DNA of 64,000 bases, taken from contig NZ_CP113918.1 of the NCBI RefSeq assembly GCF_029395495.1, positions 1,302,001-1,366,000 of the forward strand. The letters are read 5' to 3'. This DNA comes from Bifidobacterium sp. ESL0769. Its GTDB lineage: Bacteria; Actinomycetota; Actinomycetes; Actinomycetales; Bifidobacteriaceae. The position numbers and the translations under genes are program-made. Shown here piece by piece: positions 47,726 through 57,104 of the stretch. The first letter of the stretch is position 1; each line of letters starts with the position of its first letter. The notes beneath the pieces are model-generated. The model was given only the letters and a program-made list of their open reading frames with translations. It was not told the origin of the DNA and searched no databases.

Positions 47726-49525
47726 TCAGTCCTTATCCTCATCCGGATCATAATCGACGCCGGTCTCGGCACGCTGGGCGTCCGAAATCGGAGCCGGGGC
47801 ACCGGTGAGCGGGTCGCGGCCGCCGCCGGCCTTCGGGAAGGCGATGACGTCGCGGATGGTGTCAACTCCGGCAAGCAGCGAGACCGTACGATCCCAGCCG
47901 AGCGCGATGCCCGCGTGAGGCGGTGCGCCGTACTTGAACGCTTCCAGCAGGAAGCCGAACTTCTCTTGGGCTTCCTCTTCGCCGATACCGAGTACGTCCA
48001 GCACACGCTCCTGGATGTCGTTGCGGTGGATACGCACCGAACCGCCGCCCATTTCCTCGCCATTGCAGACGATGTCGTAAGAATCGCTCATGGCGTGTTC
48101 CGGATCACGATCGAACTTATCGATCCAGTCGGCGCTCGGCATGGTGAACGGATGGTGCATGGAAGTCCACTTGGAATGGCCCACGGCCACATCGTCGTCG
48201 TCCGGGTCGTCGGTGCACTTGAAGAGTGGGAAGTCGACCACCCAGGTGAAGGCGAACTTCTTCGGGTCGAGCAGGCCTGCACGACGCGCAATCTCGACGC
48301 GGGCGGCGCCGAGCAGCAGCTGAGAGGATTCGCGAGTACCGGCGGCGAAGAACACCGCATCCCCATCCTTGGCGCCCACGGCCTCTTTGAGCCCGTTGCG
48401 TTCCTCGTCGGAAAGGTTCTTGGCTACAGGTCCCTTGAGGGTGCCGTCGCCGGTGAACTGGACATAGGCAAGACCCTTGGCCCCACGTTGGCGTGCCCAT
48501 TCCTGCCACGCGTCAAACTGGCGACGCGGGGTGTCGGCTCCACCCTCGAATACCACAGCGCCGACGTAAGGCGCCTGGAAGACGCGGAACGGCGTGTTCT
48601 TGAAGTAATCGGTGAGCTCGACGATCGGGTTGCCGAAGCGCAGGTCAGGCTTGTCGGAACCGTACTTGTCCATGGCATCCTGCCAGGTGATCCGGTCGAT
48701 CGGCAGCTTGACGTCGTAGCCCTGGGTCTTCCAAATGGCGGCGATGACCTTCTCGGCCATGGCCATCACGTCTTCCTGATCCACGTAGCTCATTTCCATG
48801 TCAAGCTGGGTGAACTCGGGCTGACGGTCGGCGCGGAAGTCCTCGTCACGGTAGCAGCGCGCAAGCTGGAAATAGCGCTCGACACCACCGACCATCAGCA
48901 GCTGCTTCAACAGCTGCGGGGACTGAGGCAACGCATACCAGGAACCGGGTACCAAGCGTGCCGGCACCACGAAGTCGCGTGCACCTTCAGGCGTGGACTT
49001 GATGAAGGTCGGGGTCTCCACCTCGGTGAAGTCCATATCTTCCAGCGCATGGCGTGCCGCACGAGTCATGTCGCTACGAAGCTTGAGGTTCTTCTGCATG
49101 GAAGGACGACGAAGATCGAGATAACGATACTTCAGACGAACGTCCTCACCGGGAAGCTTGTTCTCGGCCTCATTTTCGAGGGCTGTGGAAACCTGGAACG
49201 GCAGCGCGTCGGACTTGGCCAGCACCTTGAGGCTTTCGACCACGACCTCGACCTTGCCAGTAGAAAGGTGTTCGTTTTCGTTGCCGTCCGGGCGCTCACG
49301 CACCTCGCCGACGACCTGCACCACGAACTCGCTGCGCAGCGGGCGGGCAATCTCCTCGTCGTAGATGACGATCTGCACCAGGCCGGTGCTGTCGCGCAAA
49401 TCAATGAAAGCGACGCCGCCGTGGTCGCGCCTGCGATCGACCCAGCCCGCAAGGGTTACCTTCTGACCGATCAATTCCTCGGTCACTTCAGTGGCATGGT
49501 GTGTTCTATAAGCCGTCTGGCTCAT
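47726..49525 (-). CDS. aspS: Aspartyl-tRNA synthetase
   Basis: 599 residues, class IIb. The N-terminal OB fold binds the anticodon ([20 protein letters not shown]). Motif 2 is [20 protein letters not shown], and the bacterial GAD insert follows with [13 protein letters not shown] near the end. Motif 3 is [15 protein letters not shown]. It charges tRNA-Asp; whether it is discriminating or also serves tRNA-Asn cannot be read from the sequence. AGGAA lies two to three bases before ATG. It lies 56 nt downstream of hisS, in the conserved hisS-aspS order. Confidence 0.96.
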   Translation of the reverse strand: MSQTAYRTHHATEVTEELIGQKVTLAGWVDRRRDHGGVAFIDLRDSTGLVQIVIYDEEIARPLRSEFVVQVVGEVRERPDGNENEHLSTGKVEVVVESLKVLAKSDALPFQVSTALENEAENKLPGEDVRLKYRYLDLRRPSMQKNLKLRSDMTRAARHALEDMDFTEVETPTFIKSTPEGARDFVVPARLVPGSWYALPQSPQLLKQLLMVGGVERYFQLARCYRDEDFRADRQPEFTQLDMEMSYVDQEDVMAMAEKVIAAIWKTQGYDVKLPIDRITWQDAMDKYGSDKPDLRFGNPIVELTDYFKNTPFRVFQAPYVGAVVFEGGADTPRRQFDAWQEWARQRGAKGLAYVQFTGDGTLKGPVAKNLSDEERNGLKEAVGAKDGDAVFFAAGTRESSQLLLGAARVEIARRAGLLDPKKFAFTWVVDFPLFKCTDDPDDDDVAVGHSKWTSMHHPFTMPSADWIDKFDRDPEHAMSDSYDIVCNGEEMGGGSVRIHRNDIQERVLDVLGIGEEEAQEKFGFLLEAFKYGAPPHAGIALGWDRTVSLLAGVDTIRDVIAFPKAGGGRDPLTGAPAPISDAQRAETGVDYDPDEDKD

Positions 49526-49581
49526 GCTTCCTCTATTCCTTATCTACTAACCGCTCGGAAACCGCGAAAATCCGCGCTCTT

Positions 49582-50982
49582 TTACTTGTCCAAAGAGACG
49601 GTTTGCTGAGCATACACAGTATCGGGTTGCCATGACTTGACATCGGCAGGTACCTGCTCGCCAGTGATGATGTTCTTCACCTCGTCATGGTCACTGCCTT
49701 CGCCGTCGCTCGATGCGTCGGCCGGGAACCAAACATAGGGAATGCCCAGTTTGTCAGCGTATTTAATCTGCTTGCCGAGCTTCACGGCCTTTGGAGCCAC
49801 GTCGGCGGCAATGCCGCGCTTGCGCAAGGCAACAGCGATATGATTGCAATCCAGGCGATCATCCTCGTTCCAGACCGCGACCATGACGGCTGCGGGCGAA
49901 ACGCGGGAGGCGTGGGCACCAGCGGTGTGCAGCATATAAGAGACCAAGCGCGAAAGGCCAATGGACAGGCCGACACCGGGATACTTGCGATTACCCTGCG
50001 AAGCGAGGTTGTCATAACGGCCACCGGAACAAATCGAACCAAGCTGATCCGCGCCATCCAAGAACGTCTCGTAGACAGAACCGGTGTAATAATCAAGACC
50101 ACGCGCAATCTTCAGATCCGCGATAACGGAACCAGGGCGGGTGATGGCTGCTTCGTCAACGATCATCGCCAAGGTATCGAGGCCCTCGCGAGCAAGCTTG
50201 TAGGCATCGCTGTCCTGTGCGATATCGTGCTTGGCGCAGAGCTCATCGAACTTTTGCAAGAGCTCCTTGCCGTCGGCGGCGGTCAACTCCGCAAGCTCGA
50301 GGCAGGCACGCGCCTGGACATCGGTGGCGCCACATTCGCTGACCAGAAGCTTGACCACCTCGTCGGCACCTATCTTGTCGAGCTTGTCAATTTCGCGCAA
50401 GACGCCTTCAACGTCGGTCAGGCCGAGTCCACGGTAGAAACCTTCGGAAAGCTTGCGGTTATTGGCATGCACGGTGGCCTTCGGTAGACCAAACTGGCGC
50501 AGCTGTTCAAGAGCCTGCACCATAACCAGCGGCAGCTCGACTTCGTAATGGTCTTCAAGTTCGCCGTTGCCAATCACATCGATATCGGCCTGGACGAACT
50601 CACGGAAGCGGCCTTCCTGCGGACGCTCGCCACGCCAGACCTTCTGAATCTGCCAGCGCTTGAACGGGAAGGCAAGCTGGCCGGAGTGTTCGACCACGTA
50701 ACGGCTCAGCGGAACCGTCAAATCGAAATGCAGGCCAAGGCGATGCTCGATGGGCGTGTCGGATTCGTGGCCGACCTCCTGCAGACGGGACAGAAGATAA
50801 ATCTCTTTGCTTGTCTCGCCTTTTTTCAGAAGACTCGAGCCTTCCTCTACTGCTCTGGTCTCGATGCCAATGAATCCGTTGAGTTCGAAAACCCTGCGGA
50901 CCGTGTCGATGACACGCTGTTCGACCACCCTTTCTTCGGGTAGCCATTCCGGAAATCCTGATATTGATGCGCCTTTTGCCAT
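49582..50982 (-). CDS. hisS: Histidyl-tRNA synthetase
   Basis: 466 residues, class IIa. The N-terminus has ISGFPEWLPEERVVEQRVID. Motif 1/2 region is RLGLHFDLTVPLSRYVVEHS followed by WQIQKVWRGERPQEGRFREF; the HisA motif is ARGLDYYTGSVYE and the second GSICSGGRYDNL. Motif 3 lies at GVGLSIGLSRLVSYML. The C-terminal anticodon domain has VRKRG-like ALRKRGIAADVAPKAVKLGK. It charges tRNA-His. AGGGAG lies two bases before ATG. It is divergent from the DUF349 gene with 91 nt between. Confidence 0.95.
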   Translation of the reverse strand: MAKGASISGFPEWLPEERVVEQRVIDTVRRVFELNGFIGIETRAVEEGSSLLKKGETSKEIYLLSRLQEVGHESDTPIEHRLGLHFDLTVPLSRYVVEHSGQLAFPFKRWQIQKVWRGERPQEGRFREFVQADIDVIGNGELEDHYEVELPLVMVQALEQLRQFGLPKATVHANNRKLSEGFYRGLGLTDVEGVLREIDKLDKIGADEVVKLLVSECGATDVQARACLELAELTAADGKELLQKFDELCAKHDIAQDSDAYKLAREGLDTLAMIVDEAAITRPGSVIADLKIARGLDYYTGSVYETFLDGADQLGSICSGGRYDNLASQGNRKYPGVGLSIGLSRLVSYMLHTAGAHASRVSPAAVMVAVWNEDDRLDCNHIAVALRKRGIAADVAPKAVKLGKQIKYADKLGIPYVWFPADASSDGEGSDHDEVKNIITGEQVPADVKSWQPDTVYAQQTVSLDK

Positions 50983-51073
50983 AACTCCCTATAATAAGAG
51001 ATGTTGTGGAAAAATGAGGCGTTCGTCTCGAACCCGCAACACCTGTTACACGAAGACTCTCAAGGAGCTGGCC

Positions 51074-52648
51074 ATGGCCGACGAACAAGTCAAGCAACCC
51101 GAAAACACCAATGAATCCAACGCACAGGCAGCGCAGCCTGCCGCGGACGCACAGGCCAGCGCCACGTCCACACCAGTCGAGACGGAAGCCGCACAGGCAC
51201 CCGTTGCGACTGAAACGCCCAAGACTGAAGAAGCCACCGCGCCTACCGCTTCACAAGCGCCGAAAGCCGGCGACACGCCGGACGCTTCTGCTACAGCAAC
51301 TCCTGCTCCGGCCAAGCCTGCGCCAAAACCGCATGTCCCCTCCCCTTTGGCCTTTGCCAAGAAACCGGCGAAGCACCCGGTGGCAGCACCTGCCCACACA
51401 TACTCCGAAGCCGACGTGAAGGCCGCTGAGACGTTCGGCCGTGTCGATGACAAGGGCACGGTGTACGTGCGTGAAGGCGAAACCGAGCGCGAAGTCGGTG
51501 AATTCCCCGGCGCCACCAACGAAGAAGCACTCACGCTTTATGCACGCCGTTACCTTGACCTCAAAGCTAAGCTCGATCTGTTCGCCACGCGTCTCAAGGC
51601 CGCGAACATCAAGCCTCATGAGATCGACGAATCCATCAAGACGCTCGGCGAAGAAACCGCAAGCCCCGCCATCGTCGGCGACATCGCCGCGCTCAAGGCA
51701 CAGTACGAAGAGCTGAAGAAGGCCGGTGAAGCCAAGAAGGCCGAACTCGCCGCGGCACGCAAGGCCGCGCTCGAAAAGGCCATCAAGGAGCGAACCGCCA
51801 TCGTCGAGAAGGCCGAGGCACTGGCAAATTCGCTGGGAGAGAACACGAATTGGCGTTCCACCGCAGACAAGTTCCGTTCGCTCTTCGAGCAATGGCAGGA
51901 ACATCAGCGCACCAGCATCCGTATCGATAAGCCGACCGCCGACGCGTTGTGGAAACGCTTCTCCGCCGCTCGCACCACCTTCAACCAGCACCGTCGCAAG
52001 TGGGCCCAGGCCCGCGACGCTTCCCGCGAGGAGACCAAGCGCGTCAAGGAAGAGATCATCAAGGAAGCCAACGAGATCAAGGACTCCACCGACTGGGGTG
52101 CCACCTCGCACCAGTTCAACGAGCTCATGGACCGCTGGAAGGCCGCCGGTCGCGCCGGACGCAAGGAAGACGACGAGCTGTGGGCCAAGTTCCGCGAGGC
52201 CTGCGATGTCTTCTTCAACGCCCGTCAGGCCGACCGTGACCAGATGAGCTCCAACGAGAAGGACAACCTCGCCAAGAAGGAGGAGCTGCTGAAGAAGGCC
52301 GAGGCCTTGGTGCCGGTCGCCGACGAAAAGGCCGCCAAGAAGGCACGTCAGGCGCTGGCTGACATCCAAGACGAGTGGGATCAGATCGGCTACGTTCCTC
52401 GTGAAGACATGCACCGCATCGAAAGCCGCCTCGACGCCGTCGACAACAAGATCAAGGCCGTCGAACAGGCTGCCTGGCAGAAGAGTGACCCCGAGGCCGA
52501 CGCCCGTGTCTCCAGCTTCGAGACCCAGCTCAAGGCGCAGCTCGATGAGCTCGACAAGCAAATCGCCGCCGAGTCCGACCCGGCCAAGAAGTCCAAGCTT
52601 GAGGCCGAAAAAGCCACCAAGGAACAGTGGCTCAACGCCGTGAAGTAA
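51074..52648 (+). CDS. DUF349 domain protein
   Basis: 524 residues from MADEQVKQPENTNESNAQ. The first about 110 residues are Ala/Pro/Thr-rich and probably disordered. About 110-150 forms a small strand-rich segment (AAETFGRVDDKGTVYVREGE). The rest is a long helical region with repeated DUF349 units, recognised by the Trp-Lys/Arg pattern (NTNWRSTADKFRSLFEQWQE, TDWGATSHQFNELMDRWKAA, QDEWDQIGYVPREDMHRIE). The family is widespread in actinobacteria with no firm biochemical role. AAGGAG lies six bases before ATG, overriding a longer open frame. It is monocistronic with a strong terminator. Confidence 0.92.
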   Translation: MADEQVKQPENTNESNAQAAQPAADAQASATSTPVETEAAQAPVATETPKTEEATAPTASQAPKAGDTPDASATATPAPAKPAPKPHVPSPLAFAKKPAKHPVAAPAHTYSEADVKAAETFGRVDDKGTVYVREGETEREVGEFPGATNEEALTLYARRYLDLKAKLDLFATRLKAANIKPHEIDESIKTLGEETASPAIVGDIAALKAQYEELKKAGEAKKAELAAARKAALEKAIKERTAIVEKAEALANSLGENTNWRSTADKFRSLFEQWQEHQRTSIRIDKPTADALWKRFSAARTTFNQHRRKWAQARDASREETKRVKEEIIKEANEIKDSTDWGATSHQFNELMDRWKAAGRAGRKEDDELWAKFREACDVFFNARQADRDQMSSNEKDNLAKKEELLKKAEALVPVADEKAAKKARQALADIQDEWDQIGYVPREDMHRIESRLDAVDNKIKAVEQAAWQKSDPEADARVSSFETQLKAQLDELDKQIAAESDPAKKSKLEAEKATKEQWLNAVK

Positions 52649-52665
52649 GTTACTGTCTATTTGAC

Positions 52666-52725
52666 AACATAAAAGAGTCTGTGCCTATTGAAACATCAAC
52701 CAGCAGGCACAGACTCTTTTATGTT
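52666..52725. terminator. Bidirectional terminator after the DUF349 gene
   Basis: A 21-bp perfect hairpin (AACATAAAAGAGTCTGTGCCT, 52666-52686 with 52705-52725). Its A/T-rich outer part supplies U-tracts both ways. It separates the core genes from the AT-rich accessory stretch. Confidence 0.88.
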
Positions 52726-52739
52726 ATTCTTAACCTTTT

Positions 52740-53078
52740 TCACTGCCCTGAAACTGAGAATGCAATGACGATTACCACAATTCCCAGTGCAAGCATTACG
52801 CCCTCACAGATAAGGCAACGCATTGTTCCGGCTTTAGCCATAAGGCAGACGTTATTATGTGGGACAAGAGCCATATTGGCCTTCCCGCTGTTAATCAGAT
52901 TCATCACGGCACCGCAAATCAGCAAAACGATAAGACCCGCAATTCCGCCACCTCCGAAAACCGTCGCACAGATAATAATTACCAGACAAATGGCGTTGTA
53001 GATAATCGGCTTCCGCTTAACCGCCTTTTGCTTCGCAAGTTGTTTTGCTTCCTCATTCATAGTTGAATTATTGTCCAT
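52740..53078 (-). CDS. Small membrane protein, unknown
   Basis: 112 residues. A charged N-terminus (about 1-24, MNEEAKQLAKQKAVKRKP) is followed by two adjacent hydrophobic helices (YNAICLVIIICATVFGGGGI and GLIVLLICGAVMNLI) and a third at the end (MLALGIVVIVIAFSV). Four cysteines lie in or near the helices. I do not recognise a family. AAGGA lies six bases before ATG. It overlaps the end of the upstream 139-residue gene by 11 nt, so the two are co-translated. Its base composition is clearly more AT-rich than the flanking housekeeping genes. Confidence 0.75.
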   Translation of the reverse strand: MDNNSTMNEEAKQLAKQKAVKRKPIIYNAICLVIIICATVFGGGGIAGLIVLLICGAVMNLINSGKANMALVPHNNVCLMAKAGTMRCLICEGVMLALGIVVIVIAFSVSGQ

Positions 53079-53487
53079 TTTCTATCCTTAGGATATGTTC
53101 ATAGCAAACATCAACAATTGCGTCTTCTCCGCATCCTTGTTTATTTGCCACTTCTATAGCTTTTTTATACTGTTGCAAAGCCATGTTCAGACTCCCCCAT
53201 TCTTCGAATGCAGATGCTGAGGTCGCGTATTGTTCAAAATCGTTTGGGTTCAGCTCTGAAATCCTGAACTCCACCCAACAGTAATTTTTCACGTCTCCCA
53301 TCTGAGCATATATGGCAGCGACAAGTCTTAGAAAAGAACTATCCTCGCACCAAAGCTTGCTTTTGTCTATACGATGGAGCTTGTTCGCCTTCTTTGCAAA
53401 GCGCAAAGCCTCTTTTAAGTTTCCTTGTTCATAGTATGCCTTGGCTTTCGAATAAAACAACTCAAACTTCTCATTCTTGTCTTCCAC
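53068..53487 (-). CDS. Small TPR-like helical protein
   Basis: 139 residues with two or three tetratricopeptide-like helix pairs: FYSKAKAYYEQGNLKEALRF (about 11-30), then VAAIYAQMGDVKNYCWVEF and SAFEEWGSLNMALQQYKKAI. TPR folds mediate protein contacts; no catalytic motif is visible. The start is GTG at 53487, set by AGGAG four bases upstream. It overlaps the membrane gene downstream by 11 nt. The pair may form a small complex; that is inference. Confidence 0.75.
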   Translation of the reverse strand: MEDKNEKFELFYSKAKAYYEQGNLKEALRFAKKANKLHRIDKSKLWCEDSSFLRLVAAIYAQMGDVKNYCWVEFRISELNPNDFEQYATSASAFEEWGSLNMALQQYKKAIEVANKQGCGEDAIVDVCYEHILRIENGQ

Positions 53488-53578
53488 GGCTCTCCTTTGA
53501 AATAATCTTAAAACTACATTTTTGAAACAGAACAGCAGACCAAATCACAACCCATTCCAATCTTTAAGATATATGGTC

Positions 53579-53731
53579 TTAGTCGTAATGGTCGAAGTAC
53601 GATTCCATCGCATTGAGATCCGAAGACTGTTCCTTAATCGAACCATTGACGGTAATGTAATATGACGCATCGTGCTCGTGAAGCTCAATCAACCCATAAC
53701 TTACGGTTTTCGCCTTGATGACACGATCCAT
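53579..53731 (-). CDS. 50-residue protein, copy A of a duplicated small gene
   Basis: ATG at 53731 is preceded by AAGGAGG with six bases spacing, a near-ideal ribosome binding site. The frame gives 50 residues, opening MDRVIKAKTVSYGLIELHEH and ending AMESYFDHYD. Its twin at 54920-55072 differs at only three residues, and both ribosome binding sites are kept, so selection for a translated product is likely. The protein looks like a short beta hairpin (SYGLIELHEHDASYYITVNG) with an acidic, Tyr-rich tail. I do not recognise the family. Confidence 0.75.
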   Translation of the reverse strand: MDRVIKAKTVSYGLIELHEHDASYYITVNGSIKEQSSDLNAMESYFDHYD

Positions 53732-53929
53732 GACAATCCTCCTTGATAGAGTTTTTACTTCTTGTAATCTCTCTGGTTCACTGCCGCACTGCTCATCGAA
53801 ACCACGAGTTTGGGATTCATTAATACAATCACAAACTCCCAGAGTTCCAGCACATAAAAATTAAAACGGAAAATAACCTTACGATTCCACTGCAGCATTA
53901 TCAATGAAGCCGCAATAGGAACACCGTTT

Positions 53930-54664
53930 CTAATAATCCTTATCCCTGCCGCATTTTGTACAGTGCTTTTTAAACATTCCTGTGAAAGAACCTCCACAAT
54001 AGGCACATAGGCCAGCACTTTTCCACGATTCTCTTCGGTCTTCTAATTTCTGGAGGACTCGCATTCTTGACTCTGGATATTGCTCCCGCCACAGAGACTT
54101 ATAACCACCAAAATCTGTAAGCCAAAGTGGGATAAGGGACAATTGTCTGGCTACGGTTCCGAATTGCTGCCGCGGGCCAACATTGGCCCAGCATGAGATA
54201 CTTGTAAGGGCATCAGTATCGTCAGCACCAAATCCAACAGCCAAATAGGCTGACAACAATACTGCATAGTTTCCGTCACCCATATATTCATCAGGATTCT
54301 CAGAATCTTGTAAATAGTCTAGAAGATATCGAGCGAGGGTTTGTACTTCAGGAATTATTTTCATCAAAGGCTTTTCTTCAGTTTGAAGCCAAGATATAGC
54401 TCTCTGATAGAAGTTGAAATATTTTCTCACCCAATCATCTATCGGGGGATGCTTATCAAGTAACGCTCCTAAAAGACTGGATTGCCCTCCATAGCCAGGT
54501 GACAAATATTCAATAAATCGCTTAAACACTTCAAAGAACATTCCGTTCTCGTCAAATTGAATCAAAAGATCCTCTGGAGACTCGGCAGTCTGACAAAAGG
54601 TATCAGCCCCTATTTGGGGCCAAGCTGGATCAAGATTTACTACAAGTTGCGATTCCTCAGCCAT
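53930..54664 (-). CDS. Hypothetical protein with C-terminal zinc ribbon
   Basis: 244 residues, start ATG at 54664 with AAAGGAG seven bases upstream. The N-terminal about 210 residues are helical with many aromatic residues (FEVFKRFIEYLSPGYGGQSS, YLLDYLQDSENPDEYMGDG, LTSISCWANVGPRQQFGTV). The C-terminus carries a zinc ribbon with CAYCGGSF and CTKCGRDKDY. The frame ends in TAG at 53932-53930 but continues for 16 more residues, including CSYCGF, before TAA. That hints at a truncated double ribbon or a recent nonsense mutation. The family is unknown. It lies between the two copies of the 50-residue gene. Confidence 0.75.
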   Translation of the reverse strand: MAEESQLVVNLDPAWPQIGADTFCQTAESPEDLLIQFDENGMFFEVFKRFIEYLSPGYGGQSSLLGALLDKHPPIDDWVRKYFNFYQRAISWLQTEEKPLMKIIPEVQTLARYLLDYLQDSENPDEYMGDGNYAVLLSAYLAVGFGADDTDALTSISCWANVGPRQQFGTVARQLSLIPLWLTDFGGYKSLWREQYPESRMRVLQKLEDRRESWKSAGLCAYCGGSFTGMFKKHCTKCGRDKDY

Positions 54665-54919
54665 TTCTAAGCTCCTTTAATATTTTCTATAATTTCATCT
54701 GCAATTCATTGATATTTGAAAAATCTTAAACGAACATGGTTTATTTATCTTGAAACTGACAATCTGCACTGCATACTCAAAAAACTAACTGAATATAGTG
54801 CAGATTGTTTTAACCGTATTCTTCATCTGACTTTAGAATTTTCATGAGCAGCCTATAGCTCTTGAAAATATGGCTAAAGACTAAATACAGTACAACATAC
54901 AATATCAATTTATGCAATA

Positions 54920-55072
54920 TCAGTTGTAATCGTCGAAGTACGATTCCATCGCATTGAGATCCGAAGACTGCTCCTTAATCGAACCATTCACCGTGATGTA
55001 GTATGACGCGTTGTGCTCGTGAAGCTCAATCAACCCGTAGCTAACGGTTTTCGCCTTGATTACTCGATCCAT
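54920..55072 (-). CDS. 50-residue protein, copy B of a duplicated small gene
   Basis: ATG at 55072 has AAGGAG seven bases upstream. 47 of 50 residues match copy A (Asp to Asn at 21, His to Asp at 48, Asp to Asn at 50), and many of the DNA differences are at third codon positions. The repeat pair brackets the zinc-ribbon gene, so a segmental duplication is likely. About 255 nt of AT-rich DNA without recognisable genes separate it from the 54664 start. Confidence 0.75.
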   Translation of the reverse strand: MDRVIKAKTVSYGLIELHEHNASYYITVNGSIKEQSSDLNAMESYFDDYN

Positions 55073-55360
55073 GATAATTCTCCTTGAAGAGGCTTACTAC
55101 ATGATGATTCCTCTAATCCAGTGCCACACTGCACACTAAAAATATCAGAGGGACAAAGAAATATTTAAAGCAACGATGCCAATGGTCTGTCAATCTCACC
55201 GCTGACGCTAACATTCCTTTGCCATACAAAAATATAGAGGAACGGCGAGACAAATATCATATTTTTATCGCATTATTTAGAATATTATCAAAAAATATAT
55301 CATTCAGACAAAGATAGCCCTTGACTTCATAGAAAGCTACATCCCTAAACTTGTATCAGT
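55073..55360. other. AT-rich intergenic stretch
   Basis: Very AT-rich (runs such as TATCATATTTTTATCGC). No reading frame with a ribosome binding site, RNA gene or long inverted repeat was recognised. Confidence 0.4.
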
Positions 55361-56745
55361 TTATAACTTAGCTTTTAATCTCAACCTGCTCCATAACCAC
55401 TTAGAAAGAAAAAATATGCGGTAATTTGCATGGAACGCTCTGAATCGGCCTTCAGTTCGATTATCTGCTTCTGTTCGATAAAATAACACTCCGTGAGTAC
55501 CGTTCACTATCATTGACGAAGAACTCGACGGAACTGGTGTCTGCAAACTTCAACGTATCCTCTGGCTTTATGTTGTCGAAACGTTTGGCGTCATCGCCTG
55601 TTGTCGACACGATTCACGATTAACCCCCTGTGTATCTCGATCATACGAAAGCAAGACCAACAATCCTGCCTCAGTTCCTAGCGTCACCTCAAAGCAACGC
55701 TCCTGCCATTCCGCAAGTCCCCTTCAAGTATCAGTTCAACATACTGAAGGTCAGGTAGGTCCAACCATTCACACTCAACTTCCAAACTCTCATCCAAAAC
55801 GATTGTACGCCCCAATTTCTCGAGTTCCTTTGTAGGCTGTATATAGCGATATGACCGTCGCACAACGTCAGCTCGCGTGGTATCGTCAATGCCCAACATG
55901 TCAGGCATAACCGATTCCCACATGTCCATCAAACCGATGAGGATCTTACGATCGTCAGGCGTCTATGCCGTTTGGGTATCGTAGAAATCGTACCCGTGGT
56001 CGACTTCGCTGAAATCACCATGCGCGAATTGGCTTACTTCATAATCTATGTCGCAGATGAAATATCCGATTTAATAAAGATTTCGGTATTGTTCCTCAGT
56101 CGGCTCGATACCTTACATGGAAAACAGTATAACGTCCTTGCCATCAAGCTCGAAGAAGTCAGGATATTTCCACATTGCCCAGCGCATTCTCTCCTTTCAA
56201 CTTCGCGATGGGCTTCTGAAACTGCCAATGCAGCGAATCATCCAGGGACAGACCAGCACACGTTCGAGTTCGCCCTTGCCGCGCGAACCCTGAATCATGT
56301 GAAAATAATCGCCATTCCACCCAATCTTGAAGTCGCGGAAATCCTGCGTATTTTTCTTCTGGAGGTGTAGCAATGACCGATTGCCTTCATATTTCATGAA
56401 GTGCACAACATCCGTCGCTATAGTCGATATTCTGTACCTCGCGATAATGGTCCAGATGGTCCGGTCTCAGTAAGTGTGGGCCCACGTACATCAGGCAAAG
56501 TCGTTTCTGGCAATCAAGCAATTGGAATAGCAACCGTTGGCATCTTCGTAATCTCCAGGCACCAAAGCTACTGGCAACTGCTTCCAATGAATCAGGCTGC
56601 GGCTGCGGTAATGGCCCCAGTGCATTGGTTTCCACTCGTCATCGTATAGATTGTACTGGTAAAAAAGATGATAATAACCATTGAAACACGAAAAGCCATT
56701 CGAATCATTCATCCAGCCGAACGGCGTCATCACATGGTATTTCAA
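55361..56745 (-). pseudogene. Degenerate GH32 beta-fructofuranosidase
   Basis: Collinear fragments in shifting frames spell a family 32 glycoside hydrolase that would have cleaved sucrose or fructo-oligosaccharides. From 56745: HVMTPFGWMNDSNGFSCFNG, HWGHYRSRSLIHWKQLPVAL, then after a shift LCLMYVGPH...LDHYREVQN, then DFRDFKIGWNGDYFHMIQGS. Next comes YPDFFELDGKDVILFSM with in-frame TAA codons, then WMDMWESVMPD (about 55930) and C-terminal fragments SSVEFFVND and FRAFHANYRIFF. The nucleophile Asp in WMND survives, but WMNDPNG reads WMNDSNG and the RDP motif reads RDF. Several frameshifts and stops rule out an active enzyme. Confidence 0.88.
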
Positions 56746-56799
56746 CTGATGCTGCTCATTGGTTCAGAATGGTCTTCGATTTGTCTATTGCCTTTATAC

Positions 56800-56833
56800 T
56801 TTTACGTCTTCAATTAGACGTAAAAGCTTTTAC
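56800..56833. promoter_or_regulatory. Palindromic operator-like cluster upstream of the GH32 remnant
   Basis: TTTTACGTCT (56800-56809) and AGACGTAAAA (56816-56825) form a perfect 10-bp inverted repeat. It overlaps a 14-bp palindrome GTAAAAGCTTTTAC (56820-56833). The position before the old GH32 start suggests leftover regulator sites (LacI-type control is common for such genes) rather than a terminator. Confidence 0.4.
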
Positions 56834-57104
56834 ACACCCAAGGACATTTTTTATTAACATACAGCAGCAAGAACACGTCCGCCTCTACCCATTATTTTGG
56901 TTGCTAATTTTATTAGCGATTTTTAAAGAAATACTTTTAAGCCGATATCCTCCTTAAGGATTTTCATCAATCGGGAAACCGGTAACTGCAAAGCAGCATA
57001 AAGCCAGACCGTATCTCTTATAGAGTTCCGCTTTTGTAACACCACCAAACGGCGAACTTGTTCCAATGTTGTCCATGAATAATTTCATTGTAAAGGCATC
57101 AAGT
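56834..57104. other. Region without a supported gene
   Basis: A 43-residue minus-strand frame (57085-56954, ending CCFAVTGFPIDENP) lies after the lipoprotein gene, but it has no ribosome binding site and no recognisable family. It could be a remnant. AAGGAGG at 56957-56951 is not followed by a start codon. Nothing else is seen. Confidence 0.35.

Noticed and set aside
47915..49609. 564-codon open frame opposite aspS
   Set aside because: Same reason: it is antisense to a certain gene with no domain signals.
53755..54018. 87-codon frame overlapping the end of the zinc-ribbon gene
   Set aside because: There is no ribosome binding site, and its overlap with a well-supported gene in another frame makes it unlikely.
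55972..56370. Plus-strand frame through the GH32 remnant
   Set aside because: It is antisense to readable GH32 fragments and has no family features.
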